Part shown: positions 16,097 through 20,903 of the stretch, piece by piece
Position numbering within the stretch: position 1 is the first letter of the stretch
How the letters are laid out: each line of letters opens with the position of its first letter
DNA from: Alphaproteobacteria bacterium
GTDB taxonomy: Bacteria > Pseudomonadota > Alphaproteobacteria > Puniceispirillales > Puniceispirillaceae
NCBI GenBank assembly: GCA_009936885.1
Contig: JAACDT010000094.1
Coordinates: forward strand, 1-20,903
Reading direction: 5' to 3'
DNA: 20,903 bases
Notes under the pieces: generated by a model
The model's database searches: none
Told to the model about the DNA's origin: nothing
The model's input: the letters and a program-made list of their open reading frames with translations, nothing else
Translations under genes and position numbers: made by a program

Positions 16097-16132
16097 CGGT
16101 ACTTGCTCCGCGATAATGATTTATTTTTTACT

Positions 16133-16161
16133 AGTATAGTGATTATCTCAGACTTAATCAA
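16133..16161 (-). promoter_or_regulatory. Putative sigma70-type promoter for bcp-DUF455
   Basis: On the minus strand TTGATT (16156-16161) and TATACT (16133-16138) are separated by exactly 17 bases. The -10 element is close to consensus. Transcription would start about 30 bases before the bcp ATG, a normal leader length. Confidence 0.5.
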
Positions 16162-16261
16162 AGGTCTAGCAGTTTAATTACAGCTATGGCAGAAACATAT
16201 TCATGATGTATGATAACTAAGTTATTAAACAAAACCGAATTTATCAGCTTATAGGCAACAA

Positions 16262-17854
16262 ATGCTGTTTAAAAAACATGCTAAATCTTCGAGTATGAAT
16301 GTCCTATTCGACTTGGCCAGTATTTTAGTGTCTTTCTTGATTTTAGGTCCGCTTGCTACCTTTCCAAATACCACTTTATATTTGGATAAAGGCAGTTTTT
16401 TAGAAACCATGATTGAAGAGCAGATTTCTGAGTTTTTGCCTGATTATTCAGTTGAGATTCAGCAGGTTGAAATATCGTCTTTTTTATCTCTATCTCCAGT
16501 CGAAACAAAAATTCATAATATACAGATATCAGGACCAAAAGGGCAATTTACCTCTCCAGAAACTATTATTAGTTTTGATTTTCGAAGTGCTTTTTCAAGG
16601 GGAATGCCGTATTCAGTAAAGCTCAATGACGTACAAATTTCGCTCGATAGCGCGGTCTTGAATCCACAATATGCAGATGCTGAGCTAATAGACCAAACCG
16701 AAATTTTTTCCCAATTCCTCTCTGATATTTTAAAAGAAAAAAATGTAATTCATGCCCCGAAACACCTTGAAATTTCTGTAGATGAAATAAGAGTGCTAGA
16801 TGGAAATAACACAAAGAACAGTAGGATTTTAGTCAAGGATGCAAGCCTAAAGGCGTCCCGGTCGGGATTCCATAATCTTCAGGCTATGGTAACCGCTCAG
16901 ACGCAGTCTTCAGGAAAAATAGATGCCAGCATCGAGGCTAATCTTAAGACCTTAGATTGGCAGATAACGACTAATATACAGACGATGAATATTGTGCAGT
17001 TTCGGGATTATCTGCCGGTTAGCATTCAAGATGTTCTAGCAGCAGGAATTTTTTCAGGTGAAGTAAATGCACAATTTAATGCTGCCCAATTATCGGCAAT
17101 GGATGGTCATTTTGATTCGCAAAAACTTGAGCTACACACCTCACCTCAAGAGCATATAGATGTCAGTCAATTTTCAGGTTGGTTTGCCTATGATGCTTCT
17201 GAAAAAAATGTGACTTTTTCCAATCTTGTAATGAGCCTTACACCCAATATTAAGATAAAAGCAGCAATTCAAGTAGAAAACGCAGGTGAACCAGAGGCCC
17301 TAATTAAGGCATCAGCCGAAATACGTGATGCCCCTATTGAGGGAATCTTGCCCTATCTAAAAGGCAAGCCGTTCCGACAAGTTAATCAGCTCATCTCTGA
17401 ATATACTTCAGGTGGTGTAGTTGATTTTGCTACTCTTTCACTGTCTACAGATTTGATCTCTGCAGGAAAAGACGCCACAGATGATAGTTTTGAATGGCAT
17501 GAGTTACAGTTAGACGGTCGGATATCTCAACTTGGAATGATAGCAAGTAACGAGCAATATAAAACGCTAAAAGCTAAAACAAAAAACGACTTCTCAGCTC
17601 GCCTTAGTAAAGGGGGGCGTCTTAACAAGCTCATTCTAAAATCTACAATAACTGATGGTATCATTAGGCTGAACGGGTCAGATAATCTTGTTGAGAATAT
17701 TTCTGGGAAATTAGATTTTTCCTTTGATGGTGATAAGGTGCAAAACGCCTCTATCAGATTTACCCAAGCGGATGTAGGAGAGGTGTTGTTTAAGTTTGAA
17801 TTTCCATCAACGGATGTTGCAATGGAGCAATTAGGAAAAAAAACACTCCAGTAG
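16262..17854 (+). CDS. AsmA/YhdP-like DUF3971 protein, N-terminal part ending at an in-frame amber codon
   Basis: This 530-residue frame begins with a short basic segment and a membrane anchor (about residues 13-34, VLFDLASILVSFLILGPL), then a long periplasmic, beta-strand-rich region typical of AsmA/YhdP-like repeating beta-groove proteins, thought to carry phospholipids between inner and outer membranes. AGG lies about 7 bases before the ATG; Met12 is an alternative start. The frame ends at TAG 17852-17854, but the next 63 bases and the following 712-codon frame continue in exactly the same frame with no other stop. The natural protein is thus probably about 1,264 residues, and this is its first 42%. 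It may be a truncated product of a recently broken gene or result from a sequencing error. It is divergent from bcp. Confidence 0.75.
   Translation: MLFKKHAKSSSMNVLFDLASILVSFLILGPLATFPNTTLYLDKGSFLETMIEEQISEFLPDYSVEIQQVEISSFLSLSPVETKIHNIQISGPKGQFTSPETIISFDFRSAFSRGMPYSVKLNDVQISLDSAVLNPQYADAELIDQTEIFSQFLSDILKEKNVIHAPKHLEISVDEIRVLDGNNTKNSRILVKDASLKASRSGFHNLQAMVTAQTQSSGKIDASIEANLKTLDWQITTNIQTMNIVQFRDYLPVSIQDVLAAGIFSGEVNAQFNAAQLSAMDGHFDSQKLELHTSPQEHIDVSQFSGWFAYDASEKNVTFSNLVMSLTPNIKIKAAIQVENAGEPEALIKASAEIRDAPIEGILPYLKGKPFRQVNQLISEYTSGGVVDFATLSLSTDLISAGKDATDDSFEWHELQLDGRISQLGMIASNEQYKTLKAKTKNDFSARLSKGGRLNKLILKSTITDGIIRLNGSDNLVENISGKLDFSFDGDKVQNASIRFTQADVGEVLFKFEFPSTDVAMEQLGKKTLQ
17852..17854 (+). other. 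In-frame amber (TAG) interrupting the DUF3971 gene
   Basis: The codon follows a CAG (Gln) codon at 17849 and is followed by TTT AGG CAA, with no further stop until 20056. It lies just before the DUF3971 core block (LFDLWPEQIGTETRQWLSR). CAG to TAG or TGG to TAG single changes would explain it. Another TAG ends aroQ in this window, so amber is a normal stop here. Confidence 0.9.
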
Positions 17855-17917
17855 TTTAGGCAAAAATTTCCGAATAGAAATAAATCTATTCTAACAGCGC
17901 TTTCATTCGAAACGGAA

Positions 17918-20056
17918 ATGTTTGATGCGGAATTGCTGTTTGATTTATGGCCTGAACAAATAGGCACTGAAACAAGGCAGTGGCTTTCAAGACGAGGGAA
18001 TGGCGGCCAAATCATGGATGCAAAGGTAAAAGCCTTCATCGAATTACCTGTTTTAGAACAGCAAGCGTTATTCAAAGCTGTCCCTGATAGCCTTCGGATA
18101 GTCGGATTGTCTGGTAGTTGGGGCTGGCATAATGTGAATTTTACATGGAAGGATGGAAGCCCAAAAATTGGGTCTGTTGCGCTTCAGTCGCGTATTTTTA
18201 ATAATAGGTTATCTGTTGAAATTCTGAATGGAAACCTGCCATTTCTGAGACTAAAAAATGGCCAAGTTGAACTTTATCCTGTTCTTGGATATGGTGATAA
18301 AACCCTAAAACGCAATTTAGAAATTGATGCAACGATTATTGGTGACATTCGAGCTTTCAACCAGCTATTAGACCTTCCAACTATAAACAGATTGCCAGAT
18401 GAGATTAAAAATCTTAGCAACCCCGCTGGGATGATTATCTCAAAAATAGCAACAAAATCTGAGCTTCAAAACAAAAAATTAAAGCTGAATTCTGTATCAG
18501 CAGAAGCAAGTCTGTCTGATGTCTCATTTGGTAATTTGCCATTAAATGAAACCATGTCTGAAGGCAATATTGAGCTCTCTCTTGAGGAAGACGGAAAAAT
18601 TTTAATAAATGGATCTGGTAAACTTTCAGGGGTAGCATCTACCTTTACCGCTCAAAGATCAGAAGATAAAACAGTAAAACTTGTTTTAAAAACATCGCAG
18701 TCTGAATATTTGTCTAATCGAATAGGTGATTTTACGAAGGTTGATATTTCGGGCAATTCTGCGATGAAGCTGCATCTTGAATATGATACATATTCAAAAT
18801 CAGGAATTGTAGATATTGTAGCGAATTTACAAGAAGCAGCCATCGATTTGCCGCTATTAAACTGGGCAAAGTTTCCAGGTGAGGTAGGAGAGGTAAAAGC
18901 CTTAGTTGAATTTAGCGATAATACGGTAAAGAATGTTAAAATCACAAAAGTGCTATTTGGGACATCTCATGCAGAAGCGGTGCTTGAAATGTCACCAAAT
19001 TTTGCAATTTCGAGAGCTACTTTAAAGAATGTTAAGTTTCCTGGGTATGATATAGATGAGCTCATAGTTACAATAGATGACGATAACGCCCTTAATGTGG
19101 TGGCTGAAGGGGGATTGATTGACACAACATTTTTGCTTCGCACCACGGGACTTTCTCAAAAAAGAAAAATTACGTTTGAATTGTCATCGGCGAGATTGCA
19201 ACTTGCAACAAATATTGCATTACAAGGCGCTTTGGTCGGGGATATCGATAAGTTTGGTTCAGGAACCGCGTTGCTTAATGGCAGCTTGTTCGTTGAGCAA
19301 TCCCCATTAATTGAAGAAGCAACAATTGAGGCTTCGTTTGATACACTCCATGAAACGCTTTCAGGTACTGGCCTTATTGGAGGGGCAGAGGCTACCCTTT
19401 CTTATTCAAATACGGATACTGACACCTCTCAACTTATTATTAGAAGCCAGAATGCAGGGCGAACCTTGTTAGGCCTTAACGTACTGGATACAATTCGTGG
19501 CGGCGAGCTTTTGTTAATAAACACATATAATAATAAAGAGTTTGATAATTTTAACACGAAAATAAGGGTGACTGATTTTAGTGTTATTGAGGCGCCCAAA
19601 TCTTTGCGCGCATTATCCGTGCTCTCTCTTACAGGTTTATATTCCTTGATAGAAGGAGATGGAACTAGATTTGCGGTGGGAATTGCAGATATAGAAACGA
19701 ATAGGCAAAGGCGTATTTTAAATGATGTTCGCGCAAGTGGAGAGGCTATTAAATTTCAATTAGCAGGGGAATATGACAGACAAACAGAGGAAATACAGGT
19801 AAGAGCAATATTAGCGCCTTTAAGCTTGGTATCCGACATAATAGGGTTTATTCCGCTAGTAAGCAATATTATAACTGGTCAAGATAAAACAGGGCTTCTA
19901 GCCACTCAATTCGAGATGTCAGGTCAACTATCTGATCCCGTTACTACAATTAATCCTGCTACAGTCATAGCGCCAGGCGTTATAAGAGATATATTGTCGC
20001 CTGGTTGGCTTACAAAAGAATCAGGCATTCGCCTTGAGCCATTGCAACAAGACTAA
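17918..20056 (+). CDS. AsmA/YhdP-like DUF3971 protein, C-terminal part downstream of the amber codon
   Basis: This 712-residue frame continues the preceding one. The first Met (17918) has no usable Shine-Dalgarno (GGA is only three bases away) and lies between coding codons, so it is probably not a genuine start. The DUF3971 core follows at once (DLWPEQIGTETRQWLSRRGN, then KVKAFIELP), and the C-terminal third is AsmA-like, including LNVLDTIRGGELLL, GIADIETNRQRRILNDV, and FIPLVSNIITGQDKTGLLAT with the closing GQLSDPVTTINPATVIAPG, which is typical of the family's membrane-distal end. Without the N-terminal anchor it would lack an export signal, so it is likely non-functional alone unless the amber is suppressed, read through or erroneous. 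It converges with tyrS, 12 bases away. Confidence 0.75.
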   Translation: MFDAELLFDLWPEQIGTETRQWLSRRGNGGQIMDAKVKAFIELPVLEQQALFKAVPDSLRIVGLSGSWGWHNVNFTWKDGSPKIGSVALQSRIFNNRLSVEILNGNLPFLRLKNGQVELYPVLGYGDKTLKRNLEIDATIIGDIRAFNQLLDLPTINRLPDEIKNLSNPAGMIISKIATKSELQNKKLKLNSVSAEASLSDVSFGNLPLNETMSEGNIELSLEEDGKILINGSGKLSGVASTFTAQRSEDKTVKLVLKTSQSEYLSNRIGDFTKVDISGNSAMKLHLEYDTYSKSGIVDIVANLQEAAIDLPLLNWAKFPGEVGEVKALVEFSDNTVKNVKITKVLFGTSHAEAVLEMSPNFAISRATLKNVKFPGYDIDELIVTIDDDNALNVVAEGGLIDTTFLLRTTGLSQKRKITFELSSARLQLATNIALQGALVGDIDKFGSGTALLNGSLFVEQSPLIEEATIEASFDTLHETLSGTGLIGGAEATLSYSNTDTDTSQLIIRSQNAGRTLLGLNVLDTIRGGELLLINTYNNKEFDNFNTKIRVTDFSVIEAPKSLRALSVLSLTGLYSLIEGDGTRFAVGIADIETNRQRRILNDVRASGEAIKFQLAGEYDRQTEEIQVRAILAPLSLVSDIIGFIPLVSNIITGQDKTGLLATQFEMSGQLSDPVTTINPATVIAPGVIRDILSPGWLTKESGIRLEPLQQD

Positions 20057-20068
20057 AGTTAAAAATGT

Positions 20069-20903
20069 TTATATAAGGGTTAAGATCGCGTGACGCTTTT
20101 TACCTGCGGAAAGCTGCAGTTTTCCCTCCGCGCCAAAATCATCTGTCGTTAATTGAATAGCGTCATCAGTAATCACCTGATTATTGATTTTAGCGCCGCC
20201 GCCTTTAATCAGGCGTCTTACAGCACCTTTGCTATCTGCAAGTCTAAGCTGAACAAAGGCATCAAGAACTGAAAACTCATTTAATGCATCTGCAGATACA
20301 TCCAATTGAGGCAAACCCTCAGACATCACCCTTTTTTTAAAGGTATCTGAAGCAGTTTTGGCGGATGCAACCGCATTTTCTTCACCATGACATAATTTAG
20401 TGACTTCATTTGCCAGTATTATTTTAGCTTCATTTATTTCAGCGCCCATAAGCCCAGCCAGCCGTTCAATCTCATCCAAAGGCAATTCAGTGAATAGTTT
20501 TAGGAATCTTTCTACATCAGCGTCTTCTGTATTTCTCCAAAATTGCCAGAAATCAAAACTCGATAATCTCTCTTCATTAAGCCAGATTGCGCCAGTTGCA
20601 GACTTGCCCATCTTAGCACCTGATGCTGTGGTAATGAGCGGGGAGGTAAGTCCAAATATTTCCTGTGTATCAACCCTGCGTGTTAAGTCGATACCAGTTA
20701 CGATATTCCCCCATTGGTCAGAGCCGCCCATTTGTAGCTCACACCCATAACGTCTTCGCAGTTCCATAAAATCATATGCTTGAAGAATGGCGTAATTAAA
20801 TTCAAGAAAAGATAGGTTTTGTTCTCGCTCAAGCCTGAGTTTGACAGAATCCATGCTAAGCATGCGATTAATGGAAAAGTGACTGCCAAAATCCCGTAAA
20901 AAA
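20069..20903 (-). CDS. tyrS: Tyrosyl-tRNA synthetase, C-terminal part (cut by window end)
   Basis: TyrRS charges tRNA-Tyr with tyrosine in the cytosol. The window holds about 277 codons, and the frame is still open at the right edge ([19 protein letters not shown] precedes the first internal Met). About 130-140 N-terminal residues, including the HIGH-type motif, lie outside. Visible parts are [14 protein letters not shown], the GGSDQWGN substrate-binding block, the KMSKS equivalent KMGKS ([11 protein letters not shown]), an anticodon-binding helical region, and a C-terminal S4 RNA-binding domain ([20 protein letters not shown]). It matches the bacterial TyrS type with an S4 tail. It stops with TAA and converges with the DUF3971 gene, with no obvious terminator in the 12-base gap. 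Confidence 0.96.
   Translation of the reverse strand, partial: FLRDFGSHFSINRMLSMDSVKLRLEREQNLSFLEFNYAILQAYDFMELRRRYGCELQMGGSDQWGNIVTGIDLTRRVDTQEIFGLTSPLITTASGAKMGKSATGAIWLNEERLSSFDFWQFWRNTEDADVERFLKLFTELPLDEIERLAGLMGAEINEAKIILANEVTKLCHGEENAVASAKTASDTFKKRVMSEGLPQLDVSADALNEFSVLDAFVQLRLADSKGAVRRLIKGGGAKINNQVITDDAIQLTTDDFGAEGKLQLSAGKKRHAILTLI

Noticed and set aside
17527..18075. 182-codon minus-strand frame lying opposite the amber site of the DUF3971 gene
   Set aside because: It is antisense to a clear coding frame, has Ser/Phe/Cys-rich composition with no family motif, and no ribosome binding site was evident.
1..20903. CRISPR array, mobile element, prophage or defence system
   Set aside because: No regular repeats, transposase, integrase or defence-type proteins were seen; nearly all genes are conserved housekeeping genes in known alphaproteobacterial order.

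Overview
The window is a stretch of AT-rich bacterial chromosome carrying conserved housekeeping and cell-envelope genes. Several features point to an alphaproteobacterium: an NDUFA12-type complex I accessory protein (a family known from alphaproteobacteria and mitochondria), the neighbourhood NDUFA12 / mlaD / DUF2155 / aat / aroQ, the run rne / N-acetylmuramoyl-L-alanine amidase / mrcA / prfB, an RNase E ending in a GWW motif, and a prfB without the programmed frameshift. The low GC and short gaps suggest a free-living, probably marine, low-GC lineage, but I cannot name a genus from the sequence.

Layout. Bases 1-402 hold no convincing gene, only a weak candidate 15-codon ORF with a good Shine-Dalgarno. 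Then come three plus-strand genes (NDUFA12-like, mlaD-like, DUF2155) that converge on a minus-strand block, read from right to left: M48 metalloprotease with TPR-like tail, DsbA-like thiol oxidoreductase, aroQ, aat. A class I/II aminotransferase runs plus-strand and converges on rne at a clear bidirectional-looking hairpin. Rne is divergent from an amidase - PBP1a - prfB run across 485 bp of non-coding DNA. A minus-strand pair (peroxiredoxin bcp and a DUF455 ferritin-like protein, stop and start codons overlapping by one base) converges on prfB. Divergent from bcp is a very long AsmA/YhdP-like (DUF3971) reading frame, interrupted by one in-frame amber codon, which converges on tyrS, cut by the window end.

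Functionally much of the window serves the envelope: lipid transport (MlaD, DUF3971/AsmA-like), peptidoglycan synthesis and hydrolysis (PBP1a, amidase) and periplasmic protein folding and quality control (DsbA-like, M48). The rest is translation and RNA turnover (RF2, TyrRS, L/F-transferase, RNase E), shikimate and amino-acid metabolism, and a small oxidative-stress pair.

I found no mobile element, CRISPR array, tRNA, rRNA or obvious novel system. The observations most worth checking are the amber-split DUF3971 gene, the absence of accB-accC from between aroQ and aat, the long rne leader region, and the bcp/DUF455 coupling.
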